From assembly GCF_009727055.1 (NCBI RefSeq), contig NC_052352.1, positions 20,889,085-20,953,084 of the forward strand: a stretch of 64,000 nucleotides of DNA, given 5' to 3'. Shown here one piece after another: positions 1 to 11,460 of this stretch (the first letter of the stretch is position 1; every line of letters begins with the position of its first letter). Origin of the DNA: Benincasa hispida. Lineage: Eukaryota; Streptophyta; Magnoliopsida; Cucurbitales; Cucurbitaceae. Made by a program: the position numbers and the translations under genes. The notes beneath the pieces were generated by a model. The model was not told the DNA's origin. It did not search any database and saw only the letters and a program-made list of their open reading frames with translations.

Positions 1-240
1 TTTTTTTAATCTTTCTAAATTGCATGATTTAATTTTTAGTGTGTTATTTAAATTTATCATTGATTAAATTGTCTTTAAATTTGAAGTTATCATAGCTTAC
101 ATGATATAAGTTTTGTCTTGCATAAATTTTCTTTAATCAAATTAGTGAGTTAATTTTATTGAGTACTGTTTGAAGATAAAATTATTTTAAAAAAAAATTG
201 GTAGTCAACCCTATTCACCCCCCTAGTGTTGCCTTTAGAT
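1..240. other. AT-rich spacer, possible retroelement edge
   Basis: The stretch is AT-rich with no coding signal. At about 200-230 there is a C-rich string of the kind often seen beside the polypurine or integrase end of plant copia elements, so it may be the edge of another degraded element. Nothing firmer can be said. Confidence 0.3.
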
Positions 241-2326
241 CCTACAATCCATCGATTGTGGACATTCCATCGTCCAACACGATCGTCCAGGCAACAACCC
301 CTCCCACACCTACTCCCTTCAATGTGTCACTAATCCCGAACCTTTAACCAATACTCAATACCCTGCCTCAGTCACTGTCCCTCCCTCAAGCAAAGCCAGC
401 CTACCAACCAGACCATACCTTACACTCCACAAACCAGATATCCTCACCACGATATGCATCTCACTAAAGGCCATCAAAGACCCTGCCTCAAACCATGTCT
501 GAAGGACACATCAGTCCAACTCTACCACACATATCACATACTACTACTGCCTCAACCTCTCCCAGCCCACCACAACCCACCACAGCCCACCATCTCCACC
601 CACCCCCCACCTACTCTGACTCATCCAATGATCACCCGAGCAAAAGCTGGCATCTTTAAACCAAAAGTCTGGATAACGAGCAAAGCCACAGATTGGTCTC
701 AAATAGAGCCCACAAGAATTACAGCAGCACTTGCGACCCCTCAATGGAAAAAGGCGATGGATGAAGAATACACGGCGCTAATGAGAAATAAGACCTAGAC
801 ACTGGTTCTTCCATCTCCATCTCAAAATATTGTTGGGAACAAATGGATATTTCGACTCAAGAGGAACATGGATGGCACAATGCAGCGGTATATGGCCCGA
901 CTAGTAGCAAAGGGCTTTCATCAGCATCATGGAGNATGGATATTTCGACTCAAGAGGAACATGGATGGCACAATGCAGCGGTATATGGCCCGACTAGTAG
1001 CAAAGGGCTTTCATCAGCATCATGGAGTCGACTTCTTTGAAACCTTCAACCCAGTGGTGAAGCCCTCAACAATCCGAGTAGTCATCAGTGTTGCTATGTC
1101 ACACGGATGGACACTGAGGCAACTTGACTTCAACAATGCATTCTTAAATGGAAGACTAACGGAGGAAGTATATATGAGTCAACCACCTGGGTATGTCAGC
1201 ACTCATTACCCAAATCACGTCTGCAAGTTGGAAAAAACAATTTATGGTCTGAAACAAGCACCATGAGCCTGGAATACAACCCTCAGCTCAGTTCTCACGA
1301 AATGGGGATTCTATCAGTCAAGATCTGATACATCTCTGTTCATCTATCACGAGGAAGGCTCTATCATATACCTCTTTGTCTATGTTAATGATGTCATTGT
1401 CACAGGTAACAACACTAAACTCACAGAACAACTCATACAGACACCTGACATACAATTTGCACTTAAAGATTTGGGCCAACTTCGATATTTTCTGGGAATC
1501 CAAGTACATTATCTTGACTCATGCCTACTGATAAACCAGTCAAAATATGTAGATGACTTACTACACAAACTTCATATGTCTGATGTGAAACCGGTGCTCT
1601 CGCCAACTGTCCAAGGCACGAAACTGTCAAAAGCTGATGGACAGCCCCTCTCTGAAGCATTTATATATCGCAGCATTATCGAAGTCCTTCAGTACTTAAC
1701 GCATACACGGTCGGACATCACCTCTGCTGTCAACCAACTAAGTCAGTTTCTTCAAACTCCAACTGATATCCATTGGCAGGCAGCTAAAAGAGTACTTAGA
1801 TATATCAGTGGCACAAAACATTATGGGCTCTACTTTCAACCAAGCCCGAATCTACATATATTTGCCTACTCGGATGCTGACTGGGCATCCAATCTTGATG
1901 AAAGGAAATCAGTGACTACCTACTGTACATTTGTAGGAAATAACATCATCTCATGGTCCTCGAGGAAGCAAGCAGTAGTAGCAAGGTCGAGTACCGAATC
2001 TGAATATAAAGCACTTCTAAGGTCCTCTGGCTTCAACAACTACTATGTGAGATGGGATTACAGTCAAACACTCGACCGACCATGTGGTATGACAATCTAG
2101 GAGTATGAGCCTTAGCTGCCAATCCGGTGTTTCACTCTAGAACCAAACATATCGAAATTGATCTTCACTTCATCAGAGACCATGTTCTAAAAGGTAACAT
2201 CAATATTCGCTATGTGCTATCGGCCGACCAACTTGCTGACTGCCTCACAAAGCCACTCAACAACACACACTTCTATATCTTATGAGCCAAACTAGGAGTA
2301 CTTGAAGTACCCTCCAATTAGGGGGA
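241..2326 (+). pseudogene. Ty1/copia polyprotein remnant (reverse transcriptase and RNase H)
   Basis: This is the 3' half of a Ty1/copia pol gene. One frame can be followed from about 607 to 2100. It shows the RVT_2 reverse transcriptase start ([10 protein letters not shown]), the core [18 protein letters not shown], the [11 protein letters not shown] motif, and an RNase H part with ADWASN and SSTESEYKAL. It is dead: stop codons at 796-798 and 1264-1266 replace expected tryptophans, the catalytic YVDD reads YVND at about 1381-1392, and the frame shifts near 2050-2090 before the tail ([28 protein letters not shown]). The segment 843-1027 contains an assembly duplication around an N. Gag, protease and most of integrase are absent. 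A purine-rich tract ending at 2326 fits a polypurine tract. Confidence 0.9.
843..1027 (+). repeat. Exact 92-bp duplication around a single N (assembly artefact)
   Basis: Bases 843-934 and 936-1027 are identical and are separated only by the N at 935. Removing one copy and the N restores a normal reverse transcriptase reading. Because 92 + 1 is a multiple of three, the artefact keeps the frame. This is what unmerged overlapping contig ends joined by a placeholder base look like. Confidence 0.9.
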
Positions 2327-2660
2327 TGTTAGAGTAGAAATTAGAAATGAAAAAGGGAAAGCAAAGGTGGAAGAAGAGGGAGGTGAGTCGTTAAGAATTG
2401 GCTATTCACCTATCATGTAGTGCCATGTGTATTATTCTCATTCCTTGTATTATCAATATTGTAACAAACTAGGGCAAACTTTGTATAAAAGAAATAGGGC
2501 GGTAGGCATTTATTATTACAAAAGAAGAAAAGAAGTCCAAAGGACTAGAGATAATTCCCAGAACCTCTTCTTCTTCAACCGTCCCCATAGCAGTTTCAAC
2601 ACTCTTCTTCTTTTTTTCTCCCGTGTTTTAAAATTTTCCGTTTGATTTCTTCATCATGTT
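2327..2660 (+). repeat. Probable 3' LTR of the copia element
   Basis: The sequence begins TGTTAGAGTAGAAATTAG directly after the purine-rich tract and the end of the RNase H coding tail, which is where a 3' LTR should start. It contains a possible TATA-like stretch near 2480 and a CT-rich leader near 2560-2620. The right end was not fixed because the 5' LTR is not in the window; about 2650-2700 is a guess. Confidence 0.55.
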
Positions 2661-5600
2661 CGCTTTCTTCATTGCCCACGCAAGGATTCTTCAATTAGTG
2701 ACATTTTTCGACAGTCAACATAGTCAGAATATCTCCAAAATCTAATCCCACCAGCTTCAACTCTAGCATCGTCCACTATCGCCGAGGATGAAATCTTATG
2801 CACCGACAACCAATTTCTTGGATTCGATCACCAATGACAGCAGAGCAAGCCGACGACGTTAAGAGTCAGTGATTTTGTTCCGATAAATGTGGCGGTTGGA
2901 ATGATTGTTCTCTCTGTAGCCCTCAAACTGCTCACGACGAAACAACAATTTGCTCATTTGTCCTCCGTTTTCGTTCAGACGAAGTGGAGAGAGACGATCT
3001 TGTTGGAGGTGGTGGAGGATACTGAGAAATTTTGGTTATTCAGAAAAGTGGCTCACGTTCAGGAATTATGTACTCAAAACAAAAGTTTGTTAAATTTTCT
3101 GTTTTGTGTGATTAATTTTGTATTTTCTGAAAAGCATGTACTTAGTGTGAGTGTGAGAGTTCTCGAGGAAAAAAGGAAAATCCTTGCGGACTTTGTATTT
3201 TTATGTAATAGATCTTAAAGATAACCTTGACTGAAGGCTTCCATGGCTGCTTTTGAGAGTGGATGTAGCCATCTAGTATGTTGAACCACTATAGATTTTG
3301 ATGTTTTACTTCTTTCTTCTTCTTCTCTTATTTTTCAAATTCCTTGAAAGAGGTAAGATTTCATCTTTCTCATTGTGTTCTTGCTTCTGCATGTTCAAAG
3401 TGAGAAAAGAGGAGTAAAGTAGGAATAATGGTTTGTTTATTCCGATTACATTTTCATGATTGATATCCTAACTAAACTAACCAAATAAACTTTTACATGT
3501 GTTATAACCAAACTGTATCAATAAGTTGATGCATGTATACAATATCAAAAGCGTACAAGTAAGTTTATATATTGAGTATCATAATGTAAGAGTGTATCAG
3601 TCACATAATTGATATATATAAGAGAGAGTATATAAGTAAATCATGCCTGTTTCATTTTATAAGCATGATACTCAAAGTGGATTTGTAGTATATTAGATAT
3701 AGGACATGAGCATTTCATACATCAATCAATAAATATTGAAGTAAGAATGAGTGTACTGACAATATATTTAATAATAATCAATAATCAATTAATAATTTAT
3801 TTTGAAGTAAAACAACCGTGTTTCATTTTATAAGTATGATATACTACATATGACATGAGTGTGGTTCAAGTAGTAAAAATACTTGAAGTTAAGACATATG
3901 TGTATGATCAATAGTACATCTAGCATCAATCAACGTTCTATGTATATCAGCAATCTATATCCACATATCAATAAACTTTTAAACATATCAATGGAACATC
4001 AAATGTATATCAATAAATATTAATTAACTTTAAAAAATGATAATAGTATATTAGCATGCAGTATATCACATATTAATCAACTTTTAAGTATATCGATAAT
4101 ATACAACAATTTTTTTTCACACGCGTTTCTCTCTCTTTTCTTTGGTTGGTTTATTTAGCTTTTTCTCTCTCTCTCTTTTTTCCATCTAGTTTCTGGTGAT
4201 TGGATTGTGATTATGGAAATTTGTTTGATAAAATATCATTACAATTTAATTTGAGTAAACTAGTTGTATATCAAGTATATCAACATTATAAATCATATAA
4301 AGAATATAAAAAGTATAATCAGTATTCGTAGTATATATACATGAATGTATCATTATAAAGTATATCAACTATATATTAGTTCAAATATATCAACAATATT
4401 AACGCGTGTATTATTATAAAGTATATCAATAATATGTTAGTCAAGTGTGTATCAGCTACATAAATTAGAGTATCACTGCAAAGTATATCAACTATATATC
4501 AATATTATATTTTAATCATAGTATATCAACAGTACATATTTTAAAATTAAGTTAGAAAATATTTTGTGCTTCATTGCTTTCATCATTCTTTGCCCTCTTT
4601 ATTTGTTTCTTGGTTTCTTCTTTTTGAAGTATTTGATGGAGATGGACAATAGATTGATGTAAAAGTTTGGGAATGATTTATAAAGTTTGAAAGAAAAAAT
4701 GATGAAAAGTTTGGGAAGAAGACAAAATGGTAGAAAGTTGGGAAGATGAAAAGTGTAAAGTTTACTATGGTAAAATGAAACTCTAAAAGTAGGAAACTTA
4801 AGCGTCTTTGGAACTTAGCTTTTGTCATTTTTGTAAAACCCAAATGTTTGTGCTACGGACTTAGTTTTTGAAATCTAATTTGCCATTCTTATAAGTAGCC
4901 CAATTGACATGTTGTATCATTTTTTACCATAACTTTTTTTTTCTTCCATCAATTTAGGCTAAATAAATCTACCGATTAAAAAAAAAAAGCAAATAGAATT
5001 GTTTCAAACCACACGAGTACTGGCAAAAAAAAAAAAAAAAAGCCTCCTACACAACTAAGCTTGATAAGTACAAAAAATTAATAATGGTTTGGGTTGGTTT
5101 GACAGGCGAATATGATGTGGTTGGACAGGCGAGTATGATGGCTATCTCTCATCCATACGAGGTGAAGATTAAGAAACTTTGACTATTTTAGAAGGATTGG
5201 CTAATACTCTTCCGTTAGTACATGGACAAATGGTTATGGAGTATGGTTGTTTAGAGGTGATTAATTTGTTGAACTATGCGATAATTGATCTTGAGGTGAA
5301 TATCATTATTAACTCAGGTTGTTAGCGTTGTCGTGGAGAAGTTCTTTCGCTCCTACCACGTCGTTACAATGACCTTACACGTTGTCCTACTCAAAGCTGC
5401 CATGGATAGTCGTCTGGATCTTCTCCATAGCCCTTATCTTGAGTTTTTGCTCTCACGATTGTCCAAAGATAAGATCTTGTGATCTTTTTGTTCTTATTAT
5501 TTTTAAAAAAATATCAATCGACTCTCGACACAGTTTATAAAAAGTATCATCCACTAATAGTAGGTCAGAAATTCAGAAATTTTATTATTTAATTTAAAAA

Positions 5601-5690
5601 AAAATTATAGATTCTCTCTCTCACTTTTTCCTTTGTTTTTTTTAAAAAGTATCAAATAAATCGCAAAGTGTAAATTTAATCCGGAGGGGT
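2661..5690. other. AT-rich intergenic region with degenerate 'tatatcaa' repeats
   Basis: No credible gene is visible. Between about 3470 and 4540 the words tatatcaa, gtatatcaata and agtatatcaac recur dozens of times without a fixed period, as in a decayed minisatellite or AT-rich transposon interior. A short imperfect tandem (gacaggcgaatatgatg / gacaggcgagtatgatg) lies at about 5101-5140, and poly-A runs lie near 4980 and 5025. Confidence 0.5.
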
Positions 5691-5759
5691 CAGTTAGTTT
5701 GTTCCAAGGTCACTCTGCAATACGGCAATACCTGTTTTCAATCGTGGCCGTTTCAACGG

Positions 5760-5790
5760 CACGTTGGTTGTTATGCCAACGTGGGCCGGA
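5760..5790 (+). promoter_or_regulatory. La gene proximal promoter: ACGT palindrome and Site II-like element
   Basis: An 8-bp inverted repeat CACGTTGG (5760-5767) and CCAACGTG (5776-5783) with ACGT cores is followed at 5782-5787 by TGGGCC. TGGGCC is the core of the Site II/TCP elements common upstream of plant housekeeping and ribosome-related genes. It lies about 160 bases before the La start codon; an AT-rich TATA-like stretch follows at about 5830-5850. Function is inferred from position and motif only. Confidence 0.4.
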
Positions 5791-5945
5791 TCGTGGGGAA
5801 TAAACCGAACCCGGTTTTTTCTCTTATCAATAATATAAGAGCTTTAAATACAATAGAAAACTCAGTACTCGAAATCGAAACCCTACTCTCTGCTTCTTCT
5901 TCTTCCCGCCCGCGTTTTTTCTCCGTCTCAAACTTTCTTCCGATC

Positions 5946-8900
5946 ATGGAGACGCCTTCTCTCGACCAAGAAATGGCAAAGAAAGTGATTCGTCAGGTCA
6001 AATGCGTTTAAAATCTATCTTCATTTCATGCTCTAGTCGATAATTTCTAATTGTTCATCGGTTTGATGTTTCTTCTGCAGGTCGAGTTCTATTTCAGTGA
6101 CAGTAATCTTCCTAGAGATTGTTTTCTTATGAAAAATATTAACGAAAGCCCTGATGGAAGTATCCTTCACTTTCTGATCATACGTGTTTATAACGCTTTT
6201 CCTTTTTGGTTATGTTTAATTTGCTTTCAAGATTGATGGTCTCTTTAAGTATTGCCTATTCCCATTTCGGGTTTTGTTTTTGGTTTAAAATCTAATTTGG
6301 ATTAGTATTATTGTGTTTGGATACTTTTCGAAAGTCTTTCGTTGATCTTAACTGTGCAATTACAGTGGTCAATTTGTCTTTAATCTGTACGTTTTCTCGG
6401 ATGAGAAGCCATCTCGAATTGAAACACGAGACTAGACCAGATGAGATTCCAGAAGATATTATCAAGGCGGTTGGTGAAACTCTAAGAAGCTCTTCGACTG
6501 TTAAAGTTTCTGAAGATGGTCAGTTCTTTCGCATACTAGTGATGTAATTCGTTATTTATCTTGGTGCTGAGTAGTTGTGGAATTTTTATTTGTTATTGTG
6601 TAGCATGAAATGCAGAGTTTGGAGTTATGGAAAACCAACCCATTTCTACCCATTAATGTATCTTTATTACTATATTCGTTATTTGTTATTGCTATTGTTG
6701 CATTACACAATTTCATGAAAGAAGAAGAAAACGACTAAGTAGGAGTGAAAGTTAAGGTTTAAATTTTGTGAAAAGGTTGGTCTAAATGTTGACATCATTT
6801 GTCCTGAAAAAATCGTGAAAGTCTAGCAAATTAATAAATTAAAATATCGAATGTCATAAGTTCTCATGTTAACTGCTTACATTGAAGATGCAGAATGGTA
6901 GAATCCTTAGATATATCATAATGCTTATGAATTTATCAAAATACCTCATTGTTCAGAATTTCAGGATAGCTCTTGCTCTACAATTAACTTTTGTATCTGA
7001 TTCCAATTTACGAATTGTTCTGGACTATAATATTATTATATTGAATTTGGGTTTGCATGGTCCAGGGAAGAAGGTTGGTAGAGCTACTGAACTCCCAAAG
7101 CCTGAGGAGTTGATAGAACAATTGGATGATAGAACCGTAGCTGCATCACCATTCCCATATGATGTCAAGCTTGAAGATGTTCATGCTTTCTTTGATCGAG
7201 TTGCAAAGGTAGATTTTCTTTTTCATTGATGTTAATTTCTATATTTTATTCCCAATATCCTTGTTGGTATAATTTTACATGCAAATGCTATTGTTTCATT
7301 ATTGGCTTCAGAATGCCGTTAGTATTAGCTAAGATTACCATGAAGCAGCTCAAGCAGCGGATTCTGTTCTGGGCATGAACGTGCAACCTAAAGACCTTCA
7401 AGTTTTTTTTCCCCTCTACTTCCCACCTTGGCTATAAGCTCTTTTGAATAAATTTGTAGAAGTTTTCTCTTCTGAACAATTTCGTAAACAATTGTGGAAG
7501 TTTGAACTTGTGAAATGCAATTCTTCGATTCCTCCCAAATTGTGGAAATTTTAAATTGTGAAATGCAGTACCTTGATTCTTCCCATTTTCATTGATCGTC
7601 AGACTGTAAACTGATCTTTTAGTTATTTTATTTTGCATTACACATCAAGTACTCGAAATCCTGTTCTGTTAGTCTAAATGAAAGTTCTTATAAAAAAAGG
7701 GTGCTGCACTGTAAAAACGTAGTTAAATGCAATTTCCCAATTTCTGATTCAAGAAATTGAAAAAAGCATTTAAAAATAAAAATACCATTATCTGCAGTTA
7801 GTCGAAGGAGAAGGTGGTTTTGTGTTGGCGATGGCCACAACGGCTGGCAAAGAAACAAGAAAAAAAAGGGAAGAAAATGAAAAACCAATTCTGAAAGCCT
7901 GGGAAGTGAACAGGCACAAGAGAAGGAAATAAAAAAAAAACTATGGGGAAATGGAAAAGATAAGGTGACGATTTGAAAAATGTAATTTAAAATCAAAATT
8001 AATTAGGTGGATCATCTTTCGGGAGGACTATATATTTACAACTTTTTTGTTTTTATTTTTCTTTTTCAAATGTTTTCTCCTTCTCACAGTACATTATATG
8101 CATGTCCATCATATTCCTTTATAATAGTTTAATTTTGTTTTATGTTTTTGTATCAAATTTAGACTTTAACTATTTATATTTATATTTCAATATTATTTAT
8201 CAAGTTGAATCTTATGGTAGACGATATGTTGTGATACTCGATACACTAAATTTTGATTTCGACACTCCTTCCGTTTCATGAGTTAACAACCTTGGTTATT
8301 ATCACTACCCTTTGATATACCTTTTCCTGATTTATATTGTCAAATGTTAGAACTTTCCTACTGATTTTCAGGTCAACAGCGTGAGGCTGCCCCGTCATGT
8401 TGCAGATAAGCGGGTATTCTGTGGAACTGCCTTGGTAGAATTTTCTACTGAGGAAGATGCAGAAAAAGTTTTGAAGGAAAGCTTGGTTTATGCTGGTGCC
8501 AAGTTAGAATTGAAACCAAAGTATGTATGTTTTGAAATGCATCTACATTCCTTTTGCTTCTAAATCGAATGGTGAACCTCCAGGTGTATCAGTCACAAAC
8601 TCAATTTAAATAAGAAGCAATAGTCGAAACTTTAAAACCATGCATAAATTGTAAGAATTATAATTACAATACATAAGTTGTTGCAATCTTAAATTCAGAT
8701 TAGTTTGAAGACTTAAAAGGCCATTCTAAATGCTGTAAACAATCATCAATAGGATTTGCATACTTTTTGATTTCTTCTTCTAACCTTTTTGAAAGGCTTA
8801 TTGGTAAAACCATTATAGGCTGGCTAAACCAGATTCCATCATATGTTTTGGATATATCCGTTAGTTTATTTCTGTATTATGAAAAATAGTTGGTTATTCT

Positions 8901-11292
8901 ATATTTATTCTTCCAGCCGTCATTAAAGTGTGTCTGATCCTTTATATCTTCTCAAAAGGTGCAAGCCTTGAGGCTTTATTTTTTTTTTTTTCTTTTTTTC
9001 CCTGGTGAATTGTGATGGTATTTAAAAAAAATCGTTATACTAATCGGTATCTATATGAAAAGCTTATTGATTACCCAAGCTTTTTTGATAAGATGACATA
9101 TCAGTCAACTGCGTTTGTAAAGATTATTTCCATTTCAGGAGGGATTTTGATGAGGAGAGAACAAAAGAGACGGAGAAGTTTGAAAGTTCACGCTCAACCT
9201 CGGGTGCAAACCGCAATAATAGTTCCCCTGAATCAAGGTATGTAGTACAGGCTTGTATTCTTAGCCATACACTTCTCCTCTTTCACATCACATGATCTTA
9301 TGCATTATCATTGCAGCTACCCTAAAGGCTTAATTGTCGCCTTTACATTGAAAAGCATGTCATCTGTAAGTTCTGCTGAGGAAAATGGATCTCATGGTGT
9401 AGACGCTGCTGATAACACTGTAAGTTCTGCTGAGGAAAATGGATCTCATGGTGTAGATGCTGCTGCTGATAACACTGAATGCAAAACAGATGAAGCAAAT
9501 AATGACTCTGAGAATGACTCTGAGAAATCTGATAAAATAGTGCTGACGATAAGAGTGGAGGAGGCAAATATGAGTAAAGATGAAGAAATTATGAAAAGTG
9601 CTGATGATAAGAATGGAGAGGCTGAAGAGAAAAATGACTCGGGCAATGAAGAAAGACCTGAAGTAGAACAGTGTAAGGATGATCCCATTGACGAACATGA
9701 AGAGGCTGAAGAAAAACCCCCAGCTGCTAAATCCAAGAACAATATGAATGTGGTTTCACGTGAGGATTTGAAGGCTGTTTTTCAGAAGTTTGGGAGTGTC
9801 AAGGTATCTCATAGGGTCTTCCTCATATACTGTACTCAACATAACGTTTAAAAAATATTTGTTTTATTTTTTTTTTGGTTCTCTACTTTATCCAGTAGTT
9901 TTTCGTATGTGTGGGTGGGTGTTTTTTTTTTTTTTTTTGTATTCCCCTATATTCCATTTCAGTTGTATTTTTTTGGTGTTTCCTCCTACAATGGATATTA
10001 CATGGGGGGGTGATTCTTGTGTTCCATCGTTATGTAGCTTTTTCAAATAATCACTTTGCCTATATTTGTGCTTTTGTTGTTTGTTTCACTTTTCTGTTTT
10101 CAGTTCTCATATAAAGCTTTATTCATTCTGACACATCTGTGTATTTTTTTTTTCCCCCTTATCTCTTCTTTGGTTGGGATTGTCAAAGTTCATTGATTTC
10201 AAGATTGGAGACGAATCAGGCTATATCAGGTTTGAGGAGCCTGAAGCTGCCCAGAAAGCTCGTGCTACTGCATTACTAGCTGACCAAGGGGGACTGGCTG
10301 TGAAGAATTTTATAGCCACTTTAGAACCAGTGTCAGGTATCATACAAAATTTTCAAAATTTTCACTGTTCTTTGAGCAATGAGTAAAGTAATGCTAATAG
10401 GTGCTGGCCATGGTGTCTTTCTATTGTTAATCTTGATTGTGCCAAAAGACCTATCATCAATATCAATTGGCATAGTTTCTTCAAAAATTATTTTGTATAA
10501 TAAACTTGGATGGAACCCGAATTTTATCAACTCCACTCTTCGGAATTGTTGCATCTTTTTTCCCGTTTATATTGTTTCATGATCTGCCTATAACTTTTGC
10601 TTCTTTAAAACAGAACTAAAGTCATTAAACGTTGGTATGGTCAATTCCTTGTTCATTGATAACCATTTTGTTTTACTTTTGGATTAGTAATTGACTTGGA
10701 GGGAGAGGATGCTTTTGGATTAGTAATTAACATCGTACTGGATGAAACTGAAATTATATCCGTTTGGCAATTTTGGTTAAATTCATTTGATTTCAGGTGA
10801 GGCTGAGAAGGAGTATTGGAGTCTACTCCGCAGCAACCAAGAGAAGCATCATCGCGACTTTAAGGGACACCGTGGAAGGTTTGCTTTGTAAATAACCATT
10901 TTGTTTTGCTTTTCTGTTTTCTCACAAGTTTTTGTATGTACCTTCTTTAAAAACACACATTTGAATTCGTAGCTGAATTTCAAACACAATTTTAAGAAGT
11001 ATGTAGTAAAAGCAAGAATAGTTTGAGTGGTGTTTATAAGGGTTTTTTAATATATTATTTAAAAAAACAGAAAATAAAATGGTTATTGAACAGATCTTAA
11101 ACTACTAGTGTTGTTTGATTCCATTATTATCACTGGATGTTCCTCTTGGTCTCTTTCAATTAAATCTTCCTATGGTTTTCTGCTGCTCGGTATTTCTATA
11201 GGGGCGGTAAATTCAATCGAGGTGGAAAGCACGGTCGGTCGAGGGGGCATGACAACCATCGAGGTCGCCCAGACAAAGCTCAAAAGGTTTGA
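5946..11292 (+). CDS. La-type RNA-binding protein (LARP3/La1 class)
   Basis: This is a genuine La protein homologue, which binds 3' oligo-U ends of RNA polymerase III transcripts in the nucleus. Ten exons with GT-AG borders and matching phases were read: 5946-5996, 6081-6159, 6366-6518, 7066-7208, 8372-8520, 9139-9237, 9317-9803, 10189-10336, 10797-10878, 11202-11292. They give 493 residues. The La motif (about 8-92) has the hallmark VEFYFSDSNLPRD and LICTFSRM. RRM1 (about 117-195) has RNP1-like FCGTALVEF. An acidic Glu/Asp/Ser-rich linker of about 130 residues follows, then a C-terminal RRM with FIDFKIGDESGYIRF (about 370-450), and a basic Gly/Arg/His tail (about 463-493). The layout matches plant La1; the acidic linker is long. 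The start is the first ATG directly before the La motif. No disabling change was seen. Confidence 0.93.
7209..8371 (+). other. Large La intron 4 with a coding-like scrap
   Basis: This 1.16-kb intron holds, right after an AG at 7310-7311, a short stretch (7312 to about 7405) that reads after one stop as DYHEAAQAADSVLGMN. It looks more like protein-coding sequence than its AT-rich surroundings. It is not in phase with a La exon and belongs to no family I recognise. The rest is AT-rich intron. Confidence 0.35.
9363..9476 (+). repeat. In-frame tandem duplication in the La acidic linker
   Basis: Two adjacent copies of a 54-57 bp unit encode VSSAEENGSHGVDAADNT and the same segment with one extra alanine. 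The copies differ by only a T/C change and one inserted GCT codon, so the duplication is recent. Each copy begins with GTAAGT, a consensus plant 5' splice site, inside exon 7. Confidence 0.85.
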
Positions 11293-11422
11293 GCCTACTT
11301 GAAGCTTGAAAAGCTTGTTTCTTTATGGTCGGCTCTGCTACAATTTTGCTGCAAGACATTTTGGAGGGGGAAGTACTTCGCATCTGGATCTACTGATCTT
11401 TTTACTCATCCTCATGTTTAGT

Positions 11423-11460
11423 CTGTCTCTTATACACATCTAGATGTGTATAAGAGACAG
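11423..11460. other. Nextera mate-pair junction adapter (contaminant)
   Basis: The 38 bases are CTGTCTCTTATACACATCT followed by its exact reverse complement AGATGTGTATAAGAGACAG. These are two Tn5 mosaic ends joined tail to tail, which is the circularisation junction adapter of Nextera mate-pair libraries. It lies 130 bases after the La stop codon, within the probable 3' UTR. The two flanks may not be contiguous in the real genome. Confidence 0.97.

Noticed and set aside
2889..3218. 109-codon open frame after the copia LTR
   Set aside because: It has no domain, no splice partners and lies in AT-rich spacer; probably chance.
9343..9742. Long minus-strand open frames opposite La exon 7
   Set aside because: They mirror the repetitive acidic coding strand (Ser/Ile-rich antisense) and have no domain or splice support.
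11423..11460. Perfect 38-base inverted repeat as a transcription terminator or MITE
   Set aside because: It is exactly the Tn5 mosaic end pair of a commercial library adapter.
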